Notes: generated from the letters alone by a model not told the origin. Counted from the stretch's first letter, positions 1 through 8,897 are shown. The stretch: DNA of 64,000 nt from JASFBA01 sp036172265 (GCA_036172265.1 JASFBA010000007.1:4439-68438), one strand, 5' to 3'. Translations and numbers: made by a program.

Positions 1-357
1 CGAGACCTCTTCTCCGGACAGGCGGTCCCGGTAGCAGAGTGTTCCGTCCTCGCGGCAGACGATCTCGGTGCGCTCGGCCCAGGCGCGGCTGGAGCCCCGG
101 TCTATTTCCATCCAATCCGGCCGCACCTTGAAGATGCCGTAGGACTGGTAGAGGGCCTCGGCCCGGAAGCGGGTGTCCTCCTCGTGGTCAACCGGGTAGA
201 CCGTGCGGCCGCGCATCCGGCGGCGGTAGAGTTCGATGTAGTAGGCGCGTTCGAAATCGGCCAGGAAAAGGCTCAGGTAGGCCGGCGCGGCGGGGAGCAC
301 GTCCACCTTTTCCCCGCGGAGCGCCCGACACATCCGTTCGATGCCTTCACCCCTCAC
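1..357 (-). CDS. Uroporphyrinogen decarboxylase-like (URO-D superfamily) protein, 3' part cut by window edge
   Basis: Only the N-terminal 119 codons are inside the window. The start of the protein reads about GIERMCRALRGEKVD, the usual opening of URO-D superfamily proteins (ER.L.AL.GEKPDRVP). This family covers true uroporphyrinogen decarboxylases and corrinoid-dependent methyltransferases of the MtaA/CmuA type, and the visible part does not separate them. The GTG start at 357 is chosen because AAGGAGG stands 6 bases upstream. That ribosome site lies inside the end of the truncated IS110 reading frame, whose stop overlaps this gene's start. The catalytic part is outside the window. Confidence 0.6.
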   Translation of the reverse strand, partial: MRGEGIERMCRALRGEKVDVLPAAPAYLSLFLADFERAYYIELYRRRMRGRTVYPVDHEEDTRFRAEALYQSYGIFKVRPDWMEIDRGSSRAWAERTEIVCREDGTLCYRDRLSGEEVS

Positions 358-967
358 TCCTCACCTCCTTGCCCCTTCTCCCTTCGGGAGCGGGGAGAGC
401 AACTGTTTCAGCCAGAGGGGTTTGATTCACCCACTCGGCAATCTCCCGCTCCAGGGCGGCAATTTCGGCCTCCAGCCAATCCAGATGCTTCTGGATGTAA
501 TGCCGAGCGGCCTTCGGGGCTGTGCGCCGGTGCTGCACCTCCGTTGCCCGTATGTCTACCAACTGCCGTCGGCGAGCGACCAACATCTCCAGATGACGGG
601 TCTGCTTATCGGGCAGGACGGTCACCGGCGGCCGCATCTTCTGGCCGAACTCCGCCAGAATGCGGGCATCCAGGGTGTCCGTTTTGGCCAAGACCCCGGA
701 GGCACGGGCGAAATCCCGCACCTGGCGGGGGTTGACCCGGCTAAATGGGAAGCCGGCACGGGCGAGGGCGACCATCAGGTTCGCTTCCAGCCCGCCGGTG
801 GCCTCAAAGACAACGAGGGCGGGCGAGAGCCCATGGAGTTGGGCCAGGAGCCGGTTCAGCCCTTTGTCAGTATATGGGAATCGTTGGGGGGCCTGGTCGG
901 GCCCAAAGGCAACGTCCAGATGCTCTTTCGAAATATCAATGCCCACAAAGAGTTCGTTAGTGTTCAT
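347..967 (-). pseudogene. IS110-family transposase, C-terminally truncated
   Basis: The 206 residues match the N-terminal DEDD (RuvC-like) half of IS110 transposases: GIDISKE with Asp11, FEATGG with Glu55, and KTDTLDA with Asp97 and Asp100, followed by the EIAALEREIAEWVNQTP helix. The C-terminal transposase_20 domain with the catalytic serine is missing. After about residue 185 the frame runs into unrelated sequence that serves as the leader of the URO-D-like gene. The ATG at 967 has a GGGGG ribosome site upstream. A remnant of this kind cannot transpose by itself. I could not define the element's ends. Confidence 0.85.
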
Positions 968-1186
968 TGTGTTTCCCCCTTTATAGTTTTGTGATGTCCA
1001 TTCCGGTATACGGGCTTGGGAGCCCAGGCGACCGTTCGGACTGTGGGGAAGAAGGGGTACGGCGACCCGGCTCTCCCACGGTCTTATCACCTGGGGGAAA
1101 ACGGCCTGCCGCACCCGCTAATATTATACCACCCGCCATTATACCAGGGGAAAAATCCGGAAGTACCGGGACTTCCCTGCGTCTCC
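968..1186. other. Intergenic stretch between IS110 remnant and rocD
   Basis: About 220 bases downstream of rocD and upstream of the transposase remnant, both on the reverse strand. It may contain the outer end of the decayed IS110 element. I see no convincing gene, no clear inverted repeat and no terminator in it. Confidence 0.3.
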
Positions 1187-2386
1187 TCACCTGGTCAGGA
1201 CCTCCTCGATGCGTTCCAGTGCCCAGTCCAAATCTTCCCTTGTTACCACCAGGGGCGGAGCGAGGCGGATGACGTGGTCATGGGTTTCCTTACAGAGCAG
1301 GCCGTGCTCCTTGAGCGCCTCGCAGAAGCGCCGGGCTCCGCCGGCCTCGGTCCTGAGTTCGATTCCGACGAGCAACCCCTTGCCGCGCACCTCCCGGATG
1401 TACTCGCTTTCCAGGCGCGAAAGCCGGCCCAGGAGATACGCCCCCAGTTCCGTTGCTCGTTCGGGCAAGTTCTCCTCCACGATTACCCGCAGTGCCTCTC
1501 GGGCCACGGCGCAACCCAGCGGGTTGCCGCCGAAGGTGGAGCCGTGGTCGCCCGGACGAAACACCCCCAGCACCTCCCGTGAGGAAAGGACGGCCGAGAC
1601 TGGGTAAAAGCCGCCGGAGAGGGCCTTGCCGAGGATGAGGATGTCCGGCCGTACCCCTTCCCAGTCGCAGGCCAGGAGTTTTCCGCAGCGGCCCAGGCCG
1701 GTCTGAATCTCGTCGGCCACCAGCAAGACGTTATGGCGGGTGCAGATTTCCCGCGCCTGTCGAAGATACCCCTCCGGCGGGACGATCACGCCTCCCTCGC
1801 CCTGGATCGGCTCTACCAGGAAGGCAACGGTGTAGGGGGTAATGGCCTCCTCCAGGGCGTGGGCATCCCCGTAGGGGATGGTCACGAAACCGGGCGTGAA
1901 CGGGCCAAAGCCCTCACGGTACTGAGGTTCGCTGGAGAAACTGATGATGGTGATGGTGCGGCCGTGAAAGTTTCCGGCGCAGACGATCACCTCGGCCCGG
2001 TCGGCCGGCACTCCCTTGACCGTATAGCCCCACTTGCGCGCTGCCTTCAGCGCCGTCTCCACGGCTTCGGCCCCCGAATTCATCAGAAGCACCATCTCAT
2101 AGCCGGTCAGTTCGCACAACTCCTTTTCCAGGAGCGGCAACTGGTCGTTGCGAAAGGCGCGAGAGGTGAGGGTGACCCGGCCGGCCTGCTCTATAAGTGC
2201 CCGCAGGAGGCGCGGATGGCAGTGCCCCTGGTTGACGGCCGAGTAGGCACTCAGGAAATCCAGGTAGCGCCGCCCTTCCACATCCCACATCCATACCCCC
2301 TGTGCCCGGCAGATGACCACGTCCAGCGGCCGGTAGTTGTGGGCACCGTAAGTTTCCTCCAGGTCAATGTAGTCCTGTGTTTTCAT
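1187..2386 (-). CDS. rocD: Ornithine--oxo-acid aminotransferase
   Basis: A 399-residue class III PLP aminotransferase of normal length. It moves the delta-amino group of ornithine to 2-oxoglutarate, giving glutamate semialdehyde (arginine/ornithine breakdown or proline supply). The N-terminus ETYGAHNYRPLDVV is typical of RocD. The cofactor is held by ADEIQTGLGR (Asp225) and ILGKALSGG (Lys254, Schiff-base lysine). GSTFGGNPLGCAVA near 285 is the phosphate-contact segment. It follows the carbon-nitrogen hydrolase on the same strand, separated by a small palindromic repeat, so the two may be co-transcribed. Confidence 0.9.
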   Translation of the reverse strand: MKTQDYIDLEETYGAHNYRPLDVVICRAQGVWMWDVEGRRYLDFLSAYSAVNQGHCHPRLLRALIEQAGRVTLTSRAFRNDQLPLLEKELCELTGYEMVLLMNSGAEAVETALKAARKWGYTVKGVPADRAEVIVCAGNFHGRTITIISFSSEPQYREGFGPFTPGFVTIPYGDAHALEEAITPYTVAFLVEPIQGEGGVIVPPEGYLRQAREICTRHNVLLVADEIQTGLGRCGKLLACDWEGVRPDILILGKALSGGFYPVSAVLSSREVLGVFRPGDHGSTFGGNPLGCAVAREALRVIVEENLPERATELGAYLLGRLSRLESEYIREVRGKGLLVGIELRTEAGGARRFCEALKEHGLLCKETHDHVIRLAPPLVVTREDLDWALERIEEVLTR

Positions 2387-2401
2387 TCCTTGTCTCCTGT
2401 A

Positions 2402-2450
2402 GCGCAGGCTTTAACCTGTGCGCTTGTGTAACCGCAGGCTGAAGCCTAGG
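2402..2450. repeat. Paired short palindromes of the AGGCTGAAGCCT type
   Basis: Two imperfect palindromes stand side by side: GCGCAGG...CCTGTGCGC at 2402-2423 and AGGCTGAAGCCT within 2432-2450. The second overlaps the TAG stop (2446-2448) of the carbon-nitrogen hydrolase gene. A related pair lies at 13527-13571, where it abuts the TAG stop of the DUF72 gene. Confidence 0.6.
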
Positions 2451-3180
2451 ACACCGTACTCTCCGGGTCATATACCAACACCTCGTCGCTGCCGTGAGGC
2501 GATTCGGCCAGCAGTTCGCCCCGGGCATTCACCACGAGCGCGCCCCCAAAGGCGGCATCGTCCACCGTGTCCTCCAGTGAGTTGACAAGGAGGGTCAGGC
2601 AACCGACCCGTCGTGCCGCCTTCAGGTAGACCTGGCGCTCCTCCTGTTCCCAGCGGACCCGGTTGGGGGAGGTGCCGTCGAAAGAGCGGGCCATCGGAAC
2701 GACGAGGAGGTGAGGCCGGCCCAGCCGGGCGACTACCCCCTCGTCGAAAAGGTCCCCGCAGATAAGGATCCCCAGCCGGCCGAACTCGCTCTCTACGGTG
2801 GTCGCTTCGCTGCCTCTTTGAAAGGGCGGTTGCTCCACGTTCTTGCGGTGACGGTGTCGGAGGACGCCCCGGCGGTCCAGGAGGACGGCAGCACTGTAGA
2901 CGCCTTCTGCGGTCTGTTCCAGCAGCCCGAAGCATAGCCAGGTGCGGTGACGACGGGCCAGGCCGGCCATAGCCTCCACCGTCGGGCCCGGAATCGGTTC
3001 GGCAAAGCGCCGAAAGTCCTCCTCGGTATAGAGGTAGCCGGTAAAGGCACATTCGGGCAAACACACCAGGTCGGGTTTCAGGGGTTGAAGGCTTTCCAGG
3101 CGCTCCTGAAAACGGTGCCGGTTGAACATGGGGTTACGCACCTGGACCTTCAGGGGGAGAAGGCAGATTCGCATAGGCAC
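2446..3180 (-). CDS. Carbon-nitrogen hydrolase (nitrilase superfamily)
   Basis: A 244-residue cytosolic enzyme that should cleave a non-peptide C-N bond (amide, nitrile or carbamoyl). The Glu-Lys-Cys triad is visible: LPECAFTG (Glu43), RHRKN (Lys113) and LICGDLFDE (Cys141). The substrate cannot be told from sequence; the neighbour rocD makes a nitrogen or amino-acid catabolic role plausible. The start is either GTG at 3180 or ATG at 3174, neither with a strong ribosome site. The gene lies 16 bases after the histidine kinase gene, suggesting one transcript. Its TAG stop sits inside a palindromic repeat. Confidence 0.8.
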   Translation of the reverse strand: MPMRICLLPLKVQVRNPMFNRHRFQERLESLQPLKPDLVCLPECAFTGYLYTEEDFRRFAEPIPGPTVEAMAGLARRHRTWLCFGLLEQTAEGVYSAAVLLDRRGVLRHRHRKNVEQPPFQRGSEATTVESEFGRLGILICGDLFDEGVVARLGRPHLLVVPMARSFDGTSPNRVRWEQEERQVYLKAARRVGCLTLLVNSLEDTVDDAAFGGALVVNARGELLAESPHGSDEVLVYDPESTVS

Positions 3181-3196
3181 ATCTCGAACGTCGGCC

Positions 3197-4123
3197 TTAT
3201 TTTTTCCGGAAACCGAAAAGCCCTCGCCGGCCCTTTTTCTGCTCCTCCGGCTGAGGCTGTTCCTCGAAGGTGATGCCCAGCCGGCGGAAGGCTTCTTCAG
3301 CCGTCAGGATGGCCCCCTCTTTGGCCGGAGGTTGGGCTTCCTCTGCCGATTCCGGGATCGGCCGCAGGGGCAGGGTCACAGTGAAGGTGCTCCCCATATC
3401 CACCTGACTCTGGACCTCGATCGTGCCACCGTAGAGTTCGGTCAAACCGCGGGCAACGGCCAACCCCAACCCGGCTCCCTGGCGCTCCAGGCCGGCCCGG
3501 GTCAGTTGGTAGAAGCGGTCAAAGATACGCTCCTGCTCCTCGCGGGGGATGCCGATGCCCTGGTCGATCACCTGGAGGCGCACCTTCCCGTCGGCCCGGC
3601 GGACGCGGACGGTAACTTGTCCCCCCTCTGGCTTGGAGAACTTGACCGCGTTGTGCAGGAGTTTCTCGACAATCATCTGGAGGTGCTCATCGAGGATGGG
3701 GAGTGGAGGAAGGTTTTCTTCCACCTCGACCTGTACGGTCAGGTTGCGCTCGGCGATGTCCGGCTGTAGCGACCGTACGACGGCATGGATCGGGCCGGCG
3801 ACGTCCCGCGTCGGCTCGGCATCGTGGGCTTCCCGTTCGGCCACCCCCGATTCTAGTTTGAGGATGGCCAGAAAATCGCGCACCAGGCGATCCACGCGGT
3901 CTCCCCCGCGCCGGACAATGTCCATGAATTCGCGCAACTCTGTAGGGTCATAGGAGATATTGGGGTTGGTAAGCAAGGCGATGCAGGTTTTGATCATGGT
4001 CAGGGAGGTGCGGAATTCGTGGAAGAAGGGGCTGAGAAGTTCGGGGGAGAGGGTGGTCAGAGAGACCGAGCGAACAGGTGCGCTCTTGGAGCCGGACCGC
4101 GAAGCCAACTCTTCTGTGCCCAT
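3197..4123 (-). CDS. Sensor histidine kinase, soluble
   Basis: About 308 residues. The HisKA box is PFFHEFRTSLTMIK (His35 from the chosen start). The ATPase domain has LLHNAVKFS (N box), DQGIGIP (G1), DRFYQ (F) and GAGLGLAV (G2). No membrane segment or input domain precedes the H box, and a basic tail ends in RRGLFGFRKK. It probably needs a partner protein for sensing; no response regulator is adjacent. The ATG at 4123 is preferred because GGAAAGG lies 7 bases upstream; an in-frame start at 4174 would add 17 poorly supported residues. A good promoter lies upstream at 4210-4239. Confidence 0.82.
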   Translation of the reverse strand: MGTEELASRSGSKSAPVRSVSLTTLSPELLSPFFHEFRTSLTMIKTCIALLTNPNISYDPTELREFMDIVRRGGDRVDRLVRDFLAILKLESGVAEREAHDAEPTRDVAGPIHAVVRSLQPDIAERNLTVQVEVEENLPPLPILDEHLQMIVEKLLHNAVKFSKPEGGQVTVRVRRADGKVRLQVIDQGIGIPREEQERIFDRFYQLTRAGLERQGAGLGLAVARGLTELYGGTIEVQSQVDMGSTFTVTLPLRPIPESAEEAQPPAKEGAILTAEEAFRRLGITFEEQPQPEEQKKGRRGLFGFRKK

Positions 4124-4209
4124 GGCATGACCTTTCCGAAATTCGGGCTGACACAGCCCCATTCTGGCTGCCAACCCGATGGTTCAAGACAGGGTTGGTA
4201 TCTATTTTC

Positions 4210-4239
4210 ATTATACCGCGAAGTGTCCTATTTCGTCAA
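4210..4239 (-). promoter_or_regulatory. Sigma70-type promoter for the histidine kinase
   Basis: On the reverse strand: TTGACG (4239-4234), an 18-base spacer, then TATAAT (4215-4210). It points at the histidine kinase / carbon-nitrogen hydrolase / rocD group. The -35 box lies directly beside the palindromic repeat at 4245-4275. Confidence 0.65.
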
Positions 4240-4244
4240 ATAAG

Positions 4245-4275
4245 CGTAGGAGCGGCTTCCCAAGCCGCTCCTACG
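4245..4275. repeat. Perfect 31-bp palindrome, GTAGG...CCTAC family
   Basis: Arms GTAGGAGCGGCTT and AAGCCGCTCCTAC around a CCC loop, extended by one C/G pair. It lies between the kinase promoter and the end of the VIT/vWA gene. It belongs to a family with conserved GTAGG/CCTAC ends and different interiors (see 6677, 6742, 17975 and 47040). It resembles REP-type elements. Confidence 0.75.
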
Positions 4276-4305
4276 AAGTTGGACTTGTTGTGGAGGCAAT
4301 GGGCA

Positions 4306-6594
4306 TTACCGGGCCCGGCGCAGGAACACGAACCCGGCCGCGGTCAGCAAGCCGAGGGCGCCGGCGACGATGGCGGCGACCCAGCCCGCAGGGAGAGAGT
4401 CTCCCCTGGAGGTTGTCGCTGGAGTGGGAGTTGCCGGGGGGTAGGGAGTGAGGGCGGGGCCGGCCGGCGATGTGATCGGGGGAGCCTCCTGGGCGACGAC
4501 CTCATAGGCCACCCCATCCAGGACGACGATGACGCGCTCACCTACGGCCAGGTACTTGCCCCATTCGGGATGGGCGCTCACCAGGGCAAAGTAACTCTCG
4601 CTGCCGAAAGTGACCGGCGTCGTGGGCATACCCTGACGGTAGGTCGTATCGGTCCAGACCCCGTTTACCAGGAGGAAGGCCTTGTCGGCCACCTGTCGTA
4701 ACGTTGCCTGTTCCATCCCGGAATAGCCTCCCTCCTGGAGACGCTGGACCTCCAGGCTATAGTCCACACCACCCTTGCCTTCCATAGGGGCCGCTGCAGG
4801 CAGAGCCGTGACCATTTGAAGCCTGAGTGAGGTCTGTCCCTCCTCGGTCAAGATGCGGTCGGGCTCGTCCACCAGGAAGGAGGTGTAAGGGGTGATGATG
4901 CCGTAGCGCAGGCTCAGTTCGACGATCTCGTCTACCACTTCCCGGTTTTCTCCGTGCAATCGGATCTCGTTCAAGAGGTAGCCGATCTTGCGCGAGGCCC
5001 AGAGGCGGGGGAGAAAGTCGTTGCGGGTGCTTTCGCGGGGGAAGGTGAGGTCCTCGTAGCGGTAGGTGCGTTCCTCTTCGCCGGCCCTGCCGCGCAGGGT
5101 GACGGTCGTGGTTCCGCCCTCGCGGTAACGGCCGGCCAGGACAAGTTGGCTTCCCAGGAAGAGGTCGGGAAGTGGGTTGGGGTAAAGGTCGTACACGGCG
5201 ATGCCGCCAAAGTCGAGGGCGGGGCCGGCCAGCACCGGTCGGTTGATCTTCGAGTAGAAGGCGGAGAGGCGCTCCTCCAGGTTTTCCCCGGGGAGGATGT
5301 AGGTGCTAGCCCCGTGGTTCTCCACAGCCAGGGCGTCCAGGAGGACGCTGTTCACGTCGTAGCCGACGCCGAAGGTAAAGAGCCGGATGCTCTCATGGCT
5401 GCGCTCACGCACAAGGGCCAGGAGGCGGGCTGGGTCCTCCTCGCCCACCGTGGGCAGGCCGTCGGTGAGGAAGAGGATGACCTGGGGACGGCCGGAGGTC
5501 CTGTCGGCCAGGTCGAGCGCCTGCCGGAGGGCACCCTCGATGTTGGTGCTGCCGCCGGCCGAGAGGTTCTGGACGTAACGCCGGGCTTCGGCCCGCTCGG
5601 AGGCCGGCCGAAGTTCCGGGGCGTAGGTCGAAATGGAGGAATCGAAATCCACGATGGCGAAGCGGTCCTCGGAGTTGAGATGTTCCAGGACAAAGAGGAG
5701 CGCCGCCCGGGCCTGCTCCATCTTTTCCCCCGACATGCTGCCGGAGGTGTCCAGGACAAAGATGACGTCCTTGGCTACCACTTCCTGGGTTTCTTCCTCG
5801 ACCGGTGGGGCAACCAGGAGGAGGAAGAAGCCGTCCTCGCCCTGAGGATGGTAGGTGAGCAGGTTGAGGCCGATGTCTTCCGGAGAGATGGTGTAATAGA
5901 GGACAAAGTCGCGGTCGGGGAGGACATCGCGGGCCTCGTAGCCGACGATGGCGTGATAGTCATCGGGACGGTCTACGGAGACGCTGTGGCTGGGGGAGTA
6001 GACGGCCCGGAGCGGTTCCCGTGAGGTCAGGCGTATGGTGACGGCGACATCCTGGAGCGGCTGCGGGGAAAGGCGCTCCGTGCTCAGGGGATAGACGTAT
6101 TCGACCAGGCCTTGATCCACCGGAAGGACCTGGCGGTATTCGATCTGGATGCGCTTTTCCTCACCCGGGGCGATGGGAAAGATGCTGGCCTGGAAGGTGT
6201 TGCGACCAACGTATTCGAGCAGGGCGGGATCGCGGTGTTTGCGGACGATGGACTCGTAGATGGCGCGGGCTTCCTCGCGGCTGAGCACTCGGCCCTCCAG
6301 GGGCTTGCCATCCATATACATGACGAAGCGTTCGATGCTGGCTTCTTCAGGGAGGGGGAAGATGTAGATGCCCTCGACGGCGAAGCGGTTGTCGTTGCGG
6401 AAGAGTTGGTCAATGCGGGTGGTGGCGACCTGGTCCTCGATAGTGACTTCGACGCGGTGATAGATCACGGTCAGGTAGGCCGGCCCTTGGGGGGGAGGCG
6501 GGTCAATGATGATGACGCCGTCGGCGCGGGCCGGCCAGGGGAGAAGGAGGCCGACCAAAAGGACGGCCGGCAGAAGGAAAAGGAACCGTTTCAT
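4306..6594 (-). CDS. Exported VIT and von Willebrand factor A domain protein
   Basis: A 762-residue protein. An N-terminal signal peptide (MKRFLFLLPAVLLVGLLLPW) is followed by a VIT domain (about 30-160), as in inter-alpha-trypsin inhibitor heavy chains. A vWA domain with a complete MIDAS follows: DTSGSMS at about 282, GGSTNIEGAL and FLTDGLPT. A C-terminal TPYPPATPTPATTS linker and a membrane helix ending in LRRAR anchor it outside the cell. A role in adhesion or surface complexes is inference. The ATG at 6594 is chosen because AGGAGG is 6 bases upstream; an ATG one codon earlier is possible. No close functional partner is evident. Confidence 0.85.
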   Translation of the reverse strand: MKRFLFLLPAVLLVGLLLPWPARADGVIIIDPPPPQGPAYLTVIYHRVEVTIEDQVATTRIDQLFRNDNRFAVEGIYIFPLPEEASIERFVMYMDGKPLEGRVLSREEARAIYESIVRKHRDPALLEYVGRNTFQASIFPIAPGEEKRIQIEYRQVLPVDQGLVEYVYPLSTERLSPQPLQDVAVTIRLTSREPLRAVYSPSHSVSVDRPDDYHAIVGYEARDVLPDRDFVLYYTISPEDIGLNLLTYHPQGEDGFFLLLVAPPVEEETQEVVAKDVIFVLDTSGSMSGEKMEQARAALLFVLEHLNSEDRFAIVDFDSSISTYAPELRPASERAEARRYVQNLSAGGSTNIEGALRQALDLADRTSGRPQVILFLTDGLPTVGEEDPARLLALVRERSHESIRLFTFGVGYDVNSVLLDALAVENHGASTYILPGENLEERLSAFYSKINRPVLAGPALDFGGIAVYDLYPNPLPDLFLGSQLVLAGRYREGGTTTVTLRGRAGEEERTYRYEDLTFPRESTRNDFLPRLWASRKIGYLLNEIRLHGENREVVDEIVELSLRYGIITPYTSFLVDEPDRILTEEGQTSLRLQMVTALPAAAPMEGKGGVDYSLEVQRLQEGGYSGMEQATLRQVADKAFLLVNGVWTDTTYRQGMPTTPVTFGSESYFALVSAHPEWGKYLAVGERVIVVLDGVAYEVVAQEAPPITSPAGPALTPYPPATPTPATTSRGDSLPAGWVAAIVAGALGLLTAAGFVFLRRAR

Positions 6595-6780
6595 CATGCA
6601 CCTCCTGATATCCATCTTCTGTCTTCTGGGGAAAATCGCCCCTAAGGACGCCGGTAGCCGAGGGGGGGTTACCTATAGGGGCAACCCTTGGGGTTGCCCC
6701 CGTGGGTGAGCAAGGTGGTCCGAGATCGAGCGGCATCCCCGGTAGGGGCAACCCCGGATAGGCGACCACAAGGGTCGCCC
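6595..6780. other. Repeat-filled intergenic region
   Basis: The gap between the GT-C gene and the VIT/vWA gene carries two elements of the GTAGG palindrome family, listed separately, with unmatched filler between them. No reading frame with coding character was seen. Confidence 0.5.
6677..6701. repeat. Palindrome of the GTAGG/CCTAC family
   Basis: Arms GGGGCAACCC and GGGTTGCCCC around TTG, with TAG before the left arm. The right flank has lost the final CCTAC end. Confidence 0.65.
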
Positions 6781-6784
6781 CTAC
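6742..6784. repeat. Composite palindrome of the GTAGG/CCTAC family
   Basis: It begins GTAGGGGCAACCCC and ends with GGCGACC-ACAA-GGGTCGCC followed by CCTAC. It looks like the left end of one element joined to a nearly whole second one. The terminal CTA is the TAG stop of the GT-C gene read on the reverse strand. Confidence 0.65.
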
Positions 6785-8763
6785 GCAGTGGCCCTACGGG
6801 CCAGGCGGTGCCGCAAGTCCAGGATGAGGTAGACCAGGAGAGGTGGGACGACCATCCAGAAGACCACCAGGGCATCCATCTGGTAGGTGGTCTCCCAGGT
6901 GATGCCCCACCAATACCAGATAAAGTTCCAGCCCAGGTGGGCGAGTTCTCCGGCGCAGGCGGACAGCGCCAGGGGCGTGAAAATCCGCTCATCGCCCCAG
7001 AGGGCAAGGATGGCGATGGAGAGGAGGAGATACCAGGGCCAGTACCAGAAGTTGGCCAGGAGAAGGTAGAGGAAGAGGGCGCTGGAGCATTTTTCCAGGA
7101 GGGTTGTCCAGGGAGAAGGTTCCCCTTTTCCCCATCCTGTCAGGAGCGCGCTTCCTGCGCCCGCCTGGGTGCCCAGAAGGAGGCCCAGGAGGAGGCTCAG
7201 GGGAAGGCCGGCCAGCCTTCCCAGTTCCTGCCCCCAGCGCTCCCCCAGCAGTCCCCATCCTCCCAGATACCACCAGAGAAGTCCTCCCAAGGCACCTGCC
7301 ATCCCTCCCCCCACTAGGCCGATCTGCAGGGCCAGTTTCCGGCCGGGCCGGCCCAATCTCCAGAGGGCCCGCCCTAGGAGGAGGAGATACCCCAGAATAA
7401 AGAGGCCCAGAAAAACGCCCCGTACCAGGTCGTTGATCGTGCCTTCCGCCAGGTAAGGAAGGAGTGCCTCCCGGCCGACACTGGCGACGGTCATGCGGAA
7501 CATATCCACGCGCCGGGTAAAGGTGCCGGCGATTTCCGGCCATCTCCAGAAGAGGGCATAGTGCTCGCCGACCAGAAGGAGCGCCGGAAGGAAGAGAAGG
7601 GGGCTATAGACCAGCCATTTTCTCCCCTTTTCCCCGGAAAGGAGATAGAACAGAAAGAAGGGGGCGAAGAGGACGGTGATGAACTTGACCAGGATGGAGG
7701 CGGCCAGAAAGATCAAGGCTATCCCGCCGTAAAGCAGACGAGGGGTCGGTCCGGAAGAAGGGCGGGCTTGGCCGAGCATCCAGAAAGCCCCCAGGAGGAA
7801 GGTGGCCATCAGCATGTCGTTATGGCCGTTGCCCAAGCCCTCCATGAGCACCAGCGGGTTCCAGGCAAAGAGGAACGTGCCGGCCAGGGCCTGCTGGGGG
7901 GCGGTGCGGCGGAGGGTGTCTGCCAGGAGGAGGAGGCTCACGAGGTAAGCAGCCGAAGCCAGGGCCTTCTGGGCTACCATATTAGGCCAGAGGGAATTTC
8001 CGGCCAGGCGGGTGAGCAGGGCGCTCAGCGCCTCCCAGAGCGGTCCGTAGGCGGAGGTCGTGCTGCGCCACGAGACATAGTCCGTCATGGGATCGCCCGG
8101 GTACTTTTCGGGGGCATGGACGTAGGGGTTGCCGCCGTAGAGGGCGGTTATGCGCCCGCGGGCGATATAGTCGTAGAGGTCCAGGGAGGTGATGGGGGCG
8201 ACGAGGAAGTTGGCCAAGGCAAAGAGCAGGGCAAAGGCGAGGACAGCGGCCCACAGCCGCCGCTCGTTTCGGCCCCGGCAGAGGCGATAGGCCAGGCCGT
8301 AGAAGAGGAAGAGGCCGGCCGTGGCCAGCGCCGTGGCCAGGGCCACGCTGCCATCGCGTTCGGCGATCAGGCCGATGCCGATTTGCTTGAGGTTGTGGTA
8401 GCGTTGCAGGGAAAAGGGGAGAGAAAAGTGCAAAACGTAGAGGGTCAAGGATGCGGCTCCCAGAGCCAGAAAAAGGGGGAAGCGGACGCCGTTCCTTCCC
8501 CGCCGAAACAGGACCGGCAGCCAGACACCCAGCGCCAGGCCCAGGAGGAGGGCCCCGGAGATTGGAAGCCAGAACCGCATTTCGGCGGGCAGGCCGACAG
8601 GAGGTGGAGGTTCGGCAAACGGTTCGACCGGTGGGGGTATGGGCCGGGCCTCGGTCGGGGAAAGTGCCGGCCAGCCGCAGGTCAGGACGACCAGAGGGGG
8701 AACCCAGAAGAGGAGGACAGCGGCGGAAAGGCCGGCCCACAGAACCCACCTTGGACGTGACAT
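6781..8763 (-). CDS. GT-C family polyprenyl-phosphate-sugar glycosyltransferase, membrane-bound
   Basis: A 660-residue protein with roughly 13 hydrophobic segments and a first extracytoplasmic loop holding the acidic motif LDLYDYIARGR followed by ITALYGGNPYVHAP. This matches GT-C enzymes of the MptA/MptB-like mannosyltransferase type, which use a lipid-phosphate sugar donor. A second feature is WNPLVLMEGLGNGHNDMLMA near 310. Acceptor and sugar are unknown. The open frame extends up to 9228 but that part overlaps the oppositely oriented PII-like gene. The ATG at 8763 has GGAGG 4 bases upstream and starts directly in a signal-anchor helix. The stop codon lies in a palindromic repeat. Confidence 0.78.
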   Translation of the reverse strand: MSRPRWVLWAGLSAAVLLFWVPPLVVLTCGWPALSPTEARPIPPPVEPFAEPPPPVGLPAEMRFWLPISGALLLGLALGVWLPVLFRRGRNGVRFPLFLALGAASLTLYVLHFSLPFSLQRYHNLKQIGIGLIAERDGSVALATALATAGLFLFYGLAYRLCRGRNERRLWAAVLAFALLFALANFLVAPITSLDLYDYIARGRITALYGGNPYVHAPEKYPGDPMTDYVSWRSTTSAYGPLWEALSALLTRLAGNSLWPNMVAQKALASAAYLVSLLLLADTLRRTAPQQALAGTFLFAWNPLVLMEGLGNGHNDMLMATFLLGAFWMLGQARPSSGPTPRLLYGGIALIFLAASILVKFITVLFAPFFLFYLLSGEKGRKWLVYSPLLFLPALLLVGEHYALFWRWPEIAGTFTRRVDMFRMTVASVGREALLPYLAEGTINDLVRGVFLGLFILGYLLLLGRALWRLGRPGRKLALQIGLVGGGMAGALGGLLWWYLGGWGLLGERWGQELGRLAGLPLSLLLGLLLGTQAGAGSALLTGWGKGEPSPWTTLLEKCSSALFLYLLLANFWYWPWYLLLSIAILALWGDERIFTPLALSACAGELAHLGWNFIWYWWGITWETTYQMDALVVFWMVVPPLLVYLILDLRHRLARRATA

Positions 8764-8868
8764 CTTACCTCCTACATCGTCCACGGCTTGCGGGAGGGTG
8801 CAGGTCCGTAAAGGGTACAGTCCGCACCGGAGGCATTCTAGCACAGGCGGCCGGCCGGCGCAACGCGG

Positions 8869-8897
8869 TTGCAGGTCTGGGCGGATTGTAGTATAAT
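8869..8897 (+). promoter_or_regulatory. Sigma70-type promoter for the PII-like gene
   Basis: TTGCAG (8869-8874), a 17-base spacer and TATAAT (8892-8897), about 25 bases before the ATG at 8923. It probably drives the forward cluster PII-like, rplY and perhaps tldE, ogt and the Roadblock gene. Confidence 0.7.

Noticed and set aside
4245..4275. Palindrome as a plain transcription terminator
   Set aside because: It has no T run on either side and shares its ends with other elements, so a mobile or REP-like repeat is more likely. Only the 47040 element has a T run.
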